From Raffaelea ambrosiae (lineage: Eukaryota; Ascomycota; Sordariomycetes; Ophiostomatales; Ophiostomataceae), in contig PCDI01000006.1 of assembly GCA_002778195.1 (NCBI GenBank), forward strand, positions 687,950-751,949: 64,000 nt of DNA. The letters run 5' to 3'. A program made the translations under genes and the position numbers. Below the pieces are notes generated by a model, which was not told the origin of the DNA, searched no databases, and saw nothing but the letters and a program-made list of their open reading frames with translations. Of this stretch, positions 33,598-45,982 are shown in pieces; the first letter of the stretch is position 1, and each line of letters opens with the position of its first letter.

Positions 33598-35737
33598 GGG
33601 AGGGGGGAGGGAGCTCCCGTCAAAGGAAGGATAAAAGAGAAAAAAAAAAAAAAAAGAGAGGGAATAACCGAGGATAAGATAAGAGGAGACGGCGACAATA
33701 TCCCCCCCTCCCTTCTTTTCGAGATCAAGGGAGGAAGAGCAGAAGAACGGCAACGGCGGCGAGAGACACAATGGGACGGCCGCCTGCTCTCAGCAACTGC
33801 ATCCTTTCTCTCTAAGCTGCTGTTGATTTGTCTCAGGGTCTTTCAAAGATCGCCAAAGGTGTGGGAATATTGCGTAGATAATCAAAGAGGAGAGGGAGGG
33901 TAAGGGAAGGGGGGGGGGGGGGCGGAAAGATTATCTCTCTTCTCTATTTCTTGGATCTACAAGTAGCTACCAGTAACCCACCCCCGTCCTATTGAAGACC
34001 CACCGGGGGGAGACGAGGAAGAAGGAAAACAAGAAGAGGAGGGAGGCCAAGACCCGGAATCAGGACCCTGTGTGTCTATTCCCATCGCGCGGCGCGCCTC
34101 GCCTCCCTCTCTCCTTTGACGGGCAACGGGGGGGCTCGGTAGTGTGCGCCATTTGTACCGTATAAAAGAGGAAACCCTCCCACTCCTGGCCACACCCTCC
34201 TTATTGTTCGCGGTATTTTAGGGGGTTTTTATTTTTATTTTCGTATTGTAAGAGGATGGATTGGACTTGCGCATCTCCCGGTGTATGGCGGCCTGGAAAT
34301 CCCGACCCTGTTGGCTTGTTTCTGCTCTTTGCATCGACAGAACGAGGCCGGATACCTACAATGCAGGAGCTACATAGTACCTGTACATCCAACAGCAGAA
34401 TGGACGGCTTCAAGAACGGCGAGTGAAATCGGAAGCTAGAGCCGGCCGCCACCCAGGAGGCAAAGATGGTCGCCTTCCTAGCCCGATCCGGTATCTGCGC
34501 GTATCTGCGAGCACGACCGAGGCGCAGACGTCTGGAAGGAACCAGCCAGCCAGTGGACCCGGTACGCCTGTCTTGGCCTGTAGGGCGGATGGGGACTGCT
34601 CGTCTTGCTGGTACACGGTGTTCTACTGCCCAAACCCCCAAAGAAAACAGTGCTGTCCACTTTTTTTTCTTCCGCTTTCCTTTTTTTTTTCTTTTTTTCT
34701 TTTTTTCTTTTTTTTTCTTTTGACGGCCAATGCGCTGCGAATGGGCTCTTGCATTGGCTCCCATGGCTACCAACGGCTGCAAATGACGCAAAGGGTGCCA
34801 ATTACTGCAAATGGCCGTCTGGCCCTGCCAATTGTCCCGGCTCTCTCCGAATCACCTGAACTGCCGGATCCTTGTCTACTTTTTTTCTTCCTTTTTTGGT
34901 GGCCAATTTATTACGCCTCGTTGGCACTTCTTCGGCAGTCCCGCATTATCGGCCCTCCGTCTTTGTAATGATGTCACCAAATGTGCTTGGACTTGCCAGA
35001 ATGGAGCATTGCCACGTTGGGAAATTTGGAAGGCTCACCTCGACAGGCTCACCTCGACATGCTCTGGAAGACTCACCTCGACATTAATCCCCCCCCCCTG
35101 CCCACATCCACAGTCCCTAATGCTCCCACCTGGCGTTTCTCGCGCGCTGAGTCGCTGACGGGACGTTCCGCTGGGTGTTGTTCAGTGAGGGGTAGCCCCC
35201 CCCTAAAACCCTAGACATTTTGGAGTAACTAGATTAGATCTGATAAGACGCATCCCCATCAGTGGTGCTCAGTCGGCGGTGTTCCGGGACTGCTTTGTCT
35301 TTTCTTCATGCAAATGACGGGACAATAGAAGGCGAGGACAGAAGCTGGGAGACAAAAGTCAAAATGAATCTTGGATAATCAATGCCGAATACACGCAGTC
35401 GTTCTGTATGCCCCACCCACCCCATCCACGACAGTCAGTGGCATCTCCCGGGCAAGGTGCACAACAAACGAGCGAACAGGGGGGATCCCAAGCGGGGGGC
35501 TGTCGTTTCAACGCCATTAAATGAGAATAGATAATATACGCGAGGTAGAAAAACAAAGACTAACAAAAAAAAAACGAGACCAGACAACAACAGTCAGTGG
35601 TATCCATACCCAGACATCAACAGCCCGCCCTGTTGTACCCTAGACCAGCCCATGTGAGGAAGAGGCGTGAAATACGAAGGAATATAAAAAAAACACACAT
35701 TTTTCTAAAACTACAGCGACGTCAAAAGTCGTTCCGC
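33598..35737. other. intergenic, no recognised gene
   Basis: This separates the start of the Mpv17-like gene from the end of the GH47 gene (both minus). It contains G runs (about 33910-33923), a long T-rich tract (34654-34722), three degenerate copies of GGCTCACCTCGACA-like sequence at about 35031-35081, and AT-rich 3' sequence near 35.6 kb. Frames in this stretch have biased composition and no domains. Confidence 0.5.
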
Positions 35738-37987
35738 CTATTTCGGCTTGGGCCGTAGAAACGGATGCGCCTCCGTGTTCAGCACATAGTCATCCAGGCT
35801 GACTACGTCGGGCTCGGAGTAGAGCAGGTAGAAGTACTTGAGCGTCTCGGCCAGCCAGAAGCTCTCCATGCTGTCCGCCTGGGACTGGCGCGGATCAGGT
35901 AGCGTACAGTCGTCCAGTGCCGTATGCGCAATCTCGGTTTGCGTCGCGGCAATGATCGACTCGAACATGTGCCATGCGCGGTCCAGCAGCGTCGTATCGC
36001 CCGTCAGCCGGTACAGGATGAAGATGCTCTCGATCGCCTCGGGCCGCAAAATGTAGCGTGTGTCCTCGTACTTGGTCACGCCAGGCGTCAGGCGCGCCGA
36101 TGCCACCGCCACCGCAACGTCAAAGTCTTCGTCGGCCTTACCGTGCTTCTGTTTGGTCGTCACGTCCGCGTACCACCCCTTCTCGCTCCACTCGCACTGC
36201 TTGTCGGCCGGTTGGCAGTGCGAAACAAACATCACCTCCGGCATGATGCCGGCGGGGCCATTCTCGTACGCCCACAGGCAGCCCTCAACCAGCTGCTTGG
36301 CCGTCTCCATGTCTTCGGCCCGGCCGAACATCCGCGAGCCCAGGGCCACCATGCCACCGGCGAAGCAGCTGAGATGTTGCACGCGCGGCAAGGTGGGATT
36401 GACCGGCATGCCCTTTGAGCGCACGCTCGTGTCACCTGGGAACAGGATCGGGCTGTCGGTCCTGGCGTTCGGGTGGAAAAATATGTTCTTCTCCATAGCG
36501 GCGAGCGACTTCAGGTACATGTCGCGGTACTGGCCATTTGCGGCTCCGAGAAGGAAGTGTTGCTACAGTCAAAGCAAAAGCCAGCATTAGCCAACAGATC
36601 TCCGAGAGATTCCGCGTCACAAACGGGCTGCAAGGGCAGTCGCATACCTTGGGAAGATACTCGTAGAGCGAGTCGGCCATGCCACCAATGGTGAAGCCGG
36701 AGCCGCCTGTGAAGTCCGCCTTCTCCGCATTGACAACCACAGGCCACAGGCCCGGGATGAGGGTGTCGTCCTGCTGCTGGTAGAAGACGTCCATGACACG
36801 AGAAATGGCGTCGTAGTACTTGGGGTCGCCCGAAATCTGGCTCAGGCGGGTGAACTCGAGCGAAAGCGAGCCAACCTCAGACACGAGCGCCGATTTGGAG
36901 GGAAGCTGTTCCTGGCCCTGCTTGGCGTGTTCAAACTTCCAACGCGTGATGGGCATGTGGTTTGGGGTATCAAAGGCATGGTAGAGCATGTCGCCGAGCT
37001 CGACAGCCTTCCTCAGGAGTGACGGGTATTTGCCCTCGCTGAGATCGTACGCAGCCAGGAAGCCGCCCAGGTAGCGGATGTTGGTCTCAAAGACGTTGAC
37101 CTCGCCGAGGCTTGTCGTGGTAAAGTCGATACGCTCGACAGCTTCGACAGCGTTTTCGAATTCGGAGTGCATGCCCATAATCCACAGAGAGTCTATTAGT
37201 GTGGCGCCAGGAGTTAGTGCTTATTACATATATGACAGGAGGGGGGGGGGGGAGAAAAAAAAGTAAGAAATCCGGGGAAATCTTAAAATTATTCTAACCG
37301 CAACGCATCGACAAACTTACCCAGAGAATCCACCAGAGTAGCAGCCCATCCGCCGAACTTGACCACGGGCGTGCCCTTAATCGGTCGCACCTCGTCACTC
37401 ATCCAGGCATGCTCCTTGTAGCCGTTCCAGGCGTGGGTGAAGTTGGACTGGACGAGTCCGAGACGGCGCAGGCGCTCCTTCTTGGCCGACTCAGACTCCT
37501 TTCCAAAGTTGTATTGAATTTTTGGCAGCAGTCGCAGATCAGACGTGCTAGAAGTTGGCACAGCACGCATCGACTCGAGAGGTATGGGGTGGTGCAGGGG
37601 CACCTGAGACCAGTGGAATTTGCCATCGTTGACGGGGACAATAGGACCGGGCGGGAAGGCGTCCACTGGTGCTGGCGGAACGGAGCCCGATGGTGCCGTG
37701 GCTCCCGGTGGTGGTTGCGGCGGTGATTGTTCTTGTGGTACACCTGCTTCCGGTGCGAGAGCATTGTCAGGCGGACTTGGTGGCATGGGAGGCCCTGGGG
37801 GTGCCGCTGGTGGTGGTGGAAACGGTCCGTCAAGCGAGGCGGGCGGCGGGGTCTGGCCAAAGCCCTGACCAAGCGTAGACCATGCTGGGAAGCTGTCGGG
37901 CTCGCGCTGTTGAATGTAGAGCAGGCCGATGACGCCAATCATTAAAAATGTGAGGGTCAACCGCCGTCGATTCCAACGAGTGGCCAT
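35738..37987 (-). CDS. glycoside hydrolase family 47 alpha-1,2-mannosidase (type II membrane protein)
   Basis: Three exons, 37987-37321, 37192-36648 and 36562-35738, give 678 residues. Class I alpha-mannosidases trim Man9GlcNAc2 N-glycans in the ER or Golgi, or act in glycoprotein quality control. A short basic N-terminus (MATRWNRRRL) is followed by one membrane anchor (TLTFLMIGVIGLLYIQ), then a Pro-rich stem of about 110 residues. The (alpha/alpha)7 barrel shows WNGYKEHAWMSDEVRP, TLVDSLDSLWIMGM, ETNIRYLGG, EVGSLSLEFTRLS (from 328), and FTIGGMADSLYEYLPK. The C-terminus has the family's Thr-containing TEAHPF motif (Thr667), whose equivalent binds Ca2+. Introns end in AATAG and TGTAG. The membrane anchor and stem point to a Golgi or ER resident rather than a secreted enzyme. 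Confidence 0.92.
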
Positions 37988-39224
37988 GATGGAAGATAGG
38001 AAGGGAGAAGAAGGGGACGGGGGAGAATGGGACCAGTCGACAAAGAAAAAGGGGGGGCGGAAAGAAGAGGGAAAAGAAAAAGACAAATTGGAAATAGAAG
38101 AACAAGAACGAAAGACAAAGAAGAGAAATAAGAGAAAGAAACGGGAAAGAAAAGAACAAAAGTCAACGACACGACACGACACAAGAATGCAGGTCTGTCG
38201 ATGCAGTCGTTTAAAGACCAAGAATGCTGGCCATGTGTGGAGCCCGCCTTACCAAGCTTATTCCAATAAGGCCCCCCCCTGTCAGCCGCCGAACACCAGG
38301 CCTGATTGGGCAAGCGCACCTTCCCCTAGCGAAGAAAGATACAGTAGTAAAGGGGTCGCCATTGTCAGTTGTGTTTCCACAGGCAGCTGAAAGTACGTTG
38401 GAATCTGGAAGGCGCGTCTGGGCGCTGCTGTGTCTCGCCGCGACGGAAGGCGCGGTTTGTGCCAAGAAGGCGCCCGCACCGTCCTTCTTGGCGTGAAAAG
38501 CAGGTTTGGAGCACGCACGGGCAGCGCCTTGCGTCTAACATGTTCTATGTATAATTTTTACAGCGAATATTAATATTTATCTTACGTAGTACGATGGTAC
38601 CTGTATCGCTGTGCATTTTTGCCTGCATCATTTATTTGCTCGACACCATGCACTCTGCGCTGCAGCTTTCTGCAAGAGAAGATTTTGCCGAATCTTTGTT
38701 CAACGGATGTCCTTTCTTTTTCGGGCCCTCCGTTCTGTTCCCTACCGGGGAAGGGCACGGCAAACCAGGCCCGTCTCCTATTCTTCTGCATTGGGGCCAG
38801 TCACAAGCAGTGGCATTCTGTTCTCTCTCCCCCCTCCCCCCTCCCCCCTTTGCCATTTCCCCCTTTAGCTTACCCCCTCATTTCCACGGACTCTGTCTCC
38901 ATAACCCCAGTTTCTAGCCAAGATCGACATGTGTGTCTGTGTCTGATATGTAATGGAGTTGTGTGAGTGGTGGGCGTGTCGGCTTCGGAGATGTACCTTT
39001 TGCACGTGATGCGAATCTCCGTTCGGGGGGATCTTACTTCCCATGTGATGAGAGCACCAATCTATCATCAATCCCCCCCCCCCCCCCCGGCACATCATGT
39101 GCTTGGTAGGCTAGACGCGACACCAGATGACACCCCGAAGAGGAAAAGCCAGCAATTTGATTGAATAGGGACCTGCAGTCTCCTTTTTGCGGGGAAGAGA
39201 GGAGGACCCGAGACCGAGGAGGAC
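37988..39224. other. divergent promoter region, GH47 gene and Zn2Cys6 regulator
   Basis: No gene is seen. The GH47 side is purine-rich for about 170 bp. A C run of 16-18 bases lies at about 39069-39088, 140 bp upstream of the regulator's start. Open frames near 38.6-38.9 kb lack recognisable features. Confidence 0.5.
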
Positions 39225-41249
39225 ATGGCGAGCAGCCAAGAACCTGGGGACGGCCAAGGGGACGCTCTGGCCATGGCTGGAGCCACCCCCGCGTCCTCGG
39301 CCTATGGCTCAGGTGGTGCAGCTCCACTATCCCAGACTGTGCCGGCCGCGGCATTCGGGAGTGCTGCCGCTGGCGGACGTGGTGGTGCGGCAGCTTCGGC
39401 AAGCTCGGCAGCTTCTGCGGCTTCCGCAGGAACGGGTGGCTCCGGCGGCTCTCCATCGTCCACGGCCGCCTCCCGTGCTGCTATGCGACGCTCCAGGCGG
39501 ACTGCCGAGCGTTCCTGCATCGTGTGCCACCGCCGCAAGGTCCGCTGCGACAAGGGCGTGCCCTGCGGCAACTGTCGCCGAGCAGGCGTGCTGTGCTGCT
39601 ATCCCGAGGCCGAACGGGCGCCTCGCCAGCCCAAGACAACCATTGCCGACATTGCCTCGCGTCTGGTGCAGCTGGAGCGCACCCTGGTGGCCGTGGCGGG
39701 TGCAGACAGTGGGGGGAATGATGTCAGCGGTGGCAATGATTTTGGCGCGGCAAATGCAGCCGTGAACCAGAGACGGGCTGCAACCCGGCCGAGAGGCAGA
39801 GCGGCTTCCGGAGCGCTTCGAACAACAGTATCCGAGCGTCCATTGTCTCGCGTCAGCTCGGGGGCATCAACGGCCGACAACAACGAGGACGACACCCCCG
39901 AAGAGGATCGTGTCAGCGAGCCCGGCGGCGCGGCCGAGGAGCTTCTGCTGAAGAACTCCTATGAAAGCCGATACATCAACGAGATCTTGCTGTCTCGCGT
40001 CCTCGAAGAGGTAATCATTGGCTCGCATTTGGTTTTCTGCTTCTGTGGGGAGGTGATCTGCAGTTTTTCTCACAACTGCCCAGGAGCGCGAGATCCAGGC
40101 AGTCCTGGCGTCGCCGAAGAATCGGGACGAGGACGATGACCACCAGCGTGTCTCCCCGCTCCCCGTTTCGACATCCCTCAACCTGGTCAGCATGCTCTCG
40201 GCAAACAGGCACCTCGCCTTGAAGATATCAGACAGCAGCCTGCTGCCGTCCACGGCGGACGCTGTGCGGCTCTGGTCCGCCTACCTGCATAATGTCGAGC
40301 CTTTCAACAAGCTGATCCATGTGCCCACGGTCGAGGCTGAAATCTTCACCGCCATTGAGAACCCAGATGCCATCAAACCGCCAATGGCCTGTCTCATATT
40401 CTCCATCTACTACGTGACCGTGGTCAGCTACGAGCCAGCAGACTACAAGGCTATCTATGGTCGGGCAAAGTCTGAGGATGTGGACCGCTACCGTTCGGGC
40501 CTGGACCGCGCTCTAATCGAGGCCAATTTTCTCGAGATGCCCAGTTTGCGCGTCCTGCAGGCCATTGCCATGTTTTTGGTGAGTGTTCCTTTTGGGGGTG
40601 GGCCTCAATTGGCGTCTTTGTTCTTCGAATGTTGGAACAATACGCAATACTAATTTGCCCCCCTATATCAGAGACTGTCACGGGCTCATCATCCTGGACG
40701 TTCGACTTGGATCCTTTACGGCCTGGCCATGCGCTCTGCCCAGTGCATTGGCCTCCACCGCGACGGGACCAACTTCAACCTGCCTCCATTTGAGACCGAG
40801 ATGCGCCGCCGACTATGGTGGCACATGTCCAGCCAAGATGCGCGTGCCGGTGAGGACCACGGCATCATGGTCAGCTCCTTTGACCCAAAAAGCGACATGC
40901 AGTTTCCCCTCAATGTTAATGACAGCGATCTGTATCCGGATATGAAGGAGCCGCCCAAGACCCGAACCCACTGGACCGAAATGACTCTCCAGAGCGGTAT
41001 GGTGCGGTTGAGCCACACAATGCAGATGCTGGCGCATATGCTGGACACGGCCTCGCCGCCTCTCACCGAAACGCGACGTCGCGAAGTCTGTGCGGAGCGC
41101 ACTGCCTACGTGGACGAGCTGATATCGTACTGCAATCCCGTGGTGCCGATTCAGCGGGCGGCCCTGCTGATGCTCAAACTGGTGAAGCTCAAGCTGGAAT
41201 TTGTCAGCCGCATGCAACTGATGACAAGCACGATGGTTCATAACAACAA

Positions 41250-41295
<46 letters not shown>

Positions 41296-42129
41296 GACAA
41301 CGACAAACACGAACGTGTTTCCAACAAGGGCGCGAGAAGAGCGCTGCATGCGACGGACGAGAACCTCAAGGCGGCCTGCGACCTGCTGCAGCTCAACGCC
41401 GACTTTCTCGACGACGAACTGCTCCGGAGCTTCTGGTACTCGTGCGAAATCTACCCGCAGTACCAGATCCTGCTCTACGTGGTGTGGCACCTGTGCGTGA
41501 AGCCGACGGGCGGAAGCGACATTGACCGTGCGTGGCGGGTGCTGGACGTGGCTTTTCAGGCCGAAAATGCCCGTCAGAGGCGGCAGGCCATGAGCTCGTT
41601 CAACATGCAGTGGTCGGTGCTGACCGCGCTGCGCAACAAGGCCCTGCGTTTACGCGCCGCGCTAGACAAGACGCACGACAACGGCAACAACGCTGCGTAT
41701 CCGGCTTCATCGGGAGCGAGTACACCAACGACACTACCAAGAGCCATGCCGGCATCGGCATCAGCAGCATCTGCAATAGCAGCAGCATCAGCACCACCAC
41801 CGCTACCACCACTGTCCCCGGCACCAGCAGGAACGGGCACAACAATGGTGACTGTCGACCGGACCGGAGGAGGCCAGCATGGCCACCCCGTCGCCACAGG
41901 CCTGCCAATAGACTTTGCCGGCCCAACGAACGGATTTGCCGGCGGTGTTTTGCCCGTTACAAATGTGATAACTCGTGCCACCCTCCCGGGCGAGCTTCCC
42001 GGCACCGACATGATGACATTCATGGACGGCGGCCCGTTCAGTGCGGATGGGTGGAACGAGAGCTTCATGGACTGGAATTTGGTGGCCAACGATTTCCAGG
42101 CCAAGAATTTCGAATTTGGCTCGGGTTAA
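39225..42129 (+). CDS. Zn2Cys6 fungal-specific transcription factor
   Basis: Three exons, 39225-40010, 40084-40578 and 40672-42129, give 912 residues. The introns (73 and 93 bp, phase 0) have donors GTAATC and GTGAGT. The binuclear zinc cluster is complete: CIVCHRRKVRCDKGVPCGNC.. with C98, C101, C108, C114, C117 and C124, followed by a basic linker and a short coiled stretch (IADIASRLVQLERTLVAV). The middle region (about 330-650) is the fungal-specific factor domain, with FNKLIHVPT, YGLAMRSAQCIGLHRDG and EMRRRLWWHM. An Ala/Ser/Gly-rich segment precedes the zinc cluster, and an Asn/Ser run encoded by AACAGC units (41244-41296) interrupts the domain. The C-terminal 120 residues are a likely activation region. 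Targets are unknown. Its neighbours, a GH47 mannosidase and an MFS transporter, do not form an obvious regulon. Confidence 0.92.
41244..41296. repeat. AACAGC hexanucleotide repeat in coding sequence (Asn-Ser run)
   Basis: An AAC run is followed by about seven AACAGC units and two AACGAC units, within the regulator's frame. It encodes N-S and N-D alternation. Frame is preserved, so repeat length can vary between strains without breaking the gene. Confidence 0.85.
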
Positions 42130-42642
42130 CTCTTGTAGACAGGCACTTTGGTACGCAGCTTTAGACAGGCAGAGGATCATGATCATTGCGGCTTATAGGG
42201 GACCAGGATCCACACATACAAAAGGGGTGTCCTGAACAAGTCACCATTGGAAACAGAGAAAGGGAGTAAAGGGATACAAGAGCGGTTCGAAGGAGTGGTA
42301 TATATCTGTCCAAAAAGGGTGTCCAACAAGATACAGCTCAAGTTCCCCTCTAAAAAAAAAAGAAAAGAAAAAGAAAAGAAAACGAGTGCGGATGCAAAGC
42401 CAAAGCAGATATCCCTAAAAATTAAGTATGCCGTTCCCCAAAAGCCATCTTCCCTAACTACCGGGAGTAGGGCCTCTCTCAGAGACCGGTTGCTGCATGC
42501 CCCTCTGTCCGCTGGACATGTCATGCTCGAAGATCTAATAGTTCCAGTGTATGATTTCGTGTTTTGTTCTATCATTCCGCCCTTTCGTTATATTTTCTTT
42601 TTTTCGACTTTTCTCTTTTTCTCTTCCTGCTCATCTACTGCT
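42130..42642. other. convergent 3' intergenic
   Basis: A 513-bp spacer lies between the stops of the Zn2Cys6 regulator and the MFS gene. A-rich and T-rich tracts look like two 3' UTRs. No gene is seen. Confidence 0.6.
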
Positions 42643-44217
42643 CTAAAAGGCCTTGAAAAGTTTCGGCCCGGTGTGGACCATCCGGGTCAGCATGCAGAAT
42701 GTCGTGCCCACTATTATGGTCACGCCGCCAAAGACTTTGACGCCGACCCAGCTGTCATGCACTGCTAGGATGGCGCCTGCAATGGGGCCCGTCACCAGAC
42801 CAGGCACAGAACAGAGGAGGAAGACCAAGCCGGTTCGGTAGCCAATCTCCTCGTGCGGCGATATCTGCGCCACCAGTGAGGCGATCAGGCTCACGTAGGC
42901 TCCGGAGAAGAAACCGAACAGCACGGAAAAGGCCAGGATGGAGGCCTGGCTCGTGCCCGGGATCCACAGCGCCAGGATCAAGACACCGCTCATGTAGCAC
43001 GAGATGGAAAAGGCGTTGTACTTGCCAATAACGTCCGAGACCCAGCCGGCTAGCAGCCGGCCGAACAAGCTGCCGGCGTTGAAGATGGCGACGAGATACT
43101 GTGCCAGGTCTTCCGACACATTGCCAGTGGCAATGGCGTTGACGACCAGGTAGGTGATGGGCACGTAGATGCCAAAGGTCAGGAAAAAGGAGCCGGCCAG
43201 CAGCAGCTGGAAGTCGCGCTCCTTGAAGGGCTGGGCCATCTGGGCGCCCGACATGCCCGGGCCGCGCTGGAAATGCGGGTGCGCGTGCATGCGCGAGTGG
43301 ACGGTGACGGACGCGATGACCAGCAGACCGAGGATCAGGAAGGCGGACGCGCGCATGGCCCAGGGGTAGCCGACGGACTGGATCAGACGGTTGACCATGA
43401 TGGGGAAGATGATGCCACCGATGGAGCTGCCGGTGGACACAATGCCGTAGGCCATGCCACGTTTGCGGTTGAACCAGCCCGGGATGCAGTTCAGGGCCGG
43501 CGCAAAGATGGCCGAGACGCCAATGGCGGAGCAGACACCCTGGGAGAGCAGGAACTGGTAGTAGGTGGTCGACAGCGAGGCCATCATCAGGCCAAACACG
43601 TGGAAGAAGGAGCCGATAGCGATGACGTGGCGCGGGCCAAAGGCATCAAAGAGCTTGCCAATAACGGGACCCTGGAGTGACGTTAATTTTTTTTCTCCTG
43701 TGTTCTGTGCTCTACTTTCTGCTTTCTGCTTTCTTTTTTCTTTCTTCCTGCTGTCTTACGAGGCAATGCTTACCATGGCCATCATGAAAAAGATCTGCAG
43801 GGACGGGATCCAGGCAATGGTGCTGGTCGAGTACTCCTTCAGAGGCCCCGATTCGTAGTAATTCTGGAACGTGCCGACGCTGTTGATCCAGCCGAAGCTG
43901 CAGAATGAGGTGCACCAGGCGCCAAGGACGACCAGCCAGGCCACCATGCCGCCGTCGGGTACGTCCTGAAAGTCGAAGGCCGGCGGTGACGCTGGTTCGG
44001 CGCCGTCGTTTTCTTTTCCTGCACTGTCGTTGTCAGCGTTGGTACCGTGGTTGGCCTTCTCGGGGTCGACATTGTCGGGGGTGTAGCGGCGAGAGTCGTG
44101 CGTTTGGTCGACAGTCGGGCCTGGCTGGTCGGTACCGCTCAAGGTGCTATCGTCAAAGTCGGCTGTCGGATTTGGCTCGCTCGCGGCATTTGGGTTTTGC
44201 AGAGTCATAGAAGACAT
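42643..44217 (-). CDS. MFS transporter, monocarboxylate-porter type
   Basis: Two exons, 44217-43774 and 43671-42643 (102-bp phase-0 intron, donor GTAAGC), give 490 residues. The first 85 residues are hydrophilic and acidic, ending in PDGGMVAWLVVLGAW, the DGG-W start of helix 1 typical of fungal monocarboxylate-porter homologues. About twelve hydrophobic segments follow, with the loop 2-3 equivalent GPVIGKLFDAFGPRH and WFNRKRGMAYGIVSTGSSIGG between helices 4 and 5. Fungal members carry short organic acids or riboflavin, and many have no known substrate. The start at 44217 was chosen over an in-frame ATG 13 codons earlier because the latter would add an unusual hydrophobic stretch before the acidic leader. 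The choice is not certain. Confidence 0.88.
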
Positions 44218-45982
44218 ATTGGATGATGAGTGAATAAGGAGGAAGGCTGTAGCCAAGTGGAAGCCTGGTCGAATTAAGATGCAAACGAACGAGAAGAAGT
44301 AAAGAAGTTGAAGGTCTGCTCAAGAAATAGACAGAATAAATTAAAGCATGTAACCATATATGAATAGGAAAAGAGCTGTGGAAAGTCAATGTTGAGAAGA
44401 AAAGAAGTCTATGATGGGCCATATATGATAGAAAAGTCCCAAACAAGAAAACAAAGACAAGGCGGATATGTCTTATTTATATCAGGCCCCGGTCCTCCAA
44501 ATGCAAGCCCTGATCGGCAGCCGCAACCAGAGTGTGCCGGCACCTGCCCGGACGGGACGTGGCTCCGTTCTTCTACCCACCCCATGCTTCCTTCCTCCTT
44601 GTGCGCCCCTACCCTTGCTGCCTGCATATTGCCATGGTAGTCGCTAATTGTGCCATGGGAGAAATTTCCTGGGAGAATTTCCCACGGAGTTTCTCACGGA
44701 GCTTCCTACGCGGAGTATTTCCCACGGACATATCACTCGGGTTTCGGCGTGTTACCTATTTTTTTTTTTTTTTTTGCCTTGAATGCATGCTTCTGGTCTT
44801 GCCCTTTCGGTCTCGAGCTGTGTTTTTGGTGTGTGGTTGGCCGTGGAGACGGGTCGTGCGTGTAAGTTGTAGTCTGCTCGGCTCGGTCGCTTTGTGGTGC
44901 CGAAAAGTGACTTTTGAGTACCTAAATACTATCGTTTTGCGATCTCAATCTGGTGCAGCTCTGGTAGTACACAAGTCGTCTACGCCCCCCACCAACGTAC
45001 CTTTGCCAGCTCCTCTTTTCCGCCGCCAGACCCCATCGTTCTTCGGCGGAGCATCGTAATGGCGTACGGCTCATTAATTTTAATGACTGGATTTGGCCCG
45101 AGTCGAGTCGCGGGCTCCGTCGCAGGAGCCACGGACTCGGCCACAGGATCCATGGGCTCGGTCTTCGGTCTCAAAAGAATAGGAGACAAGATAGATGATT
45201 CGATAAAACGCCGATTTTGCCATCTTGAAAGAAGGCCAGCTCGTATGTATTGAGTTTCTTTGCCTTCATTTCTAAGACTTGACCATTCTGATCCACGCCC
45301 TGTTGCTAATACGTCGCACTTGCTCGTACAACACCAGGTGGGCTTGTTCTACATCCGTTTGTGCATTCTGGTCCTGAATTTAGGTATCAACCCCAAGCAG
45401 TAGGCTGCACTGGTTTGCACACCTCCCATCTCGAGGCCCGTCCCACGAGGCAATCTAGATATCCCGTGGTCACCTGTTGCCACGCGAAAATTACAGAGGC
45501 AGACCGCCCATCGTACCCACCATGTGTGGAGACAAGGCTACGGACCAGCTCAGCAGGATGGGCTCCCACGAGCAGTCGCCCCACCTATCACGTGCGCTCA
45601 AGCCATGCTCCAAATTGCAAGGGGCTTGCTTCCACACTTCTGGCCCTCGCTTTGGCTTCGAACAGACCGCGGCTCTGCCTTTTCATGGCGAGCACTAGCC
45701 AAGTACACAGCAACTAGCTGGCTCGCGGGTTGAGGTGCCAGCCCCTGCCGATGACAGGCAAGCCTGTCCTTTCCACCGTGCCAGTGCACCAATCGGAAGC
45801 TTCTTGGAGCTTCATGCTGCACAGCTTGCGCTTACCGCCCCACGACCTCGCACAAACAACAGACGCAGGGAAACCAAGGAAACACGGTCACGCAGGAGCT
45901 TCCTTCGATTTCCCTCGCTTCGAAGACGCCAATTGCATAGAGGAATGCTAAATTGATTCTCAAGCCATCGCCTTCCTTCACC
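44218..45982. other. intergenic upstream of the Rad3-like gene
   Basis: This contains the MFS promoter side, a degenerate short tandem repeat (44655-44732), a T run at about 44760-44775, and several short frames without domains. The final 250 bp before 45983 are the presumed leader of the Rad3-like gene. Confidence 0.5.
44655..44732. repeat. degenerate 12-14 bp tandem repeat (CGGAG..TTCC)
   Basis: About five units start with GGGAG or CGGAG/CGGAC and carry a TTTC or TTCC core before the next unit. Spacing varies between 12 and 14 bases and several units differ by substitutions. It lies about 440 bp upstream of the MFS start and 1.3 kb upstream of the Rad3-like gene. Confidence 0.5.
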
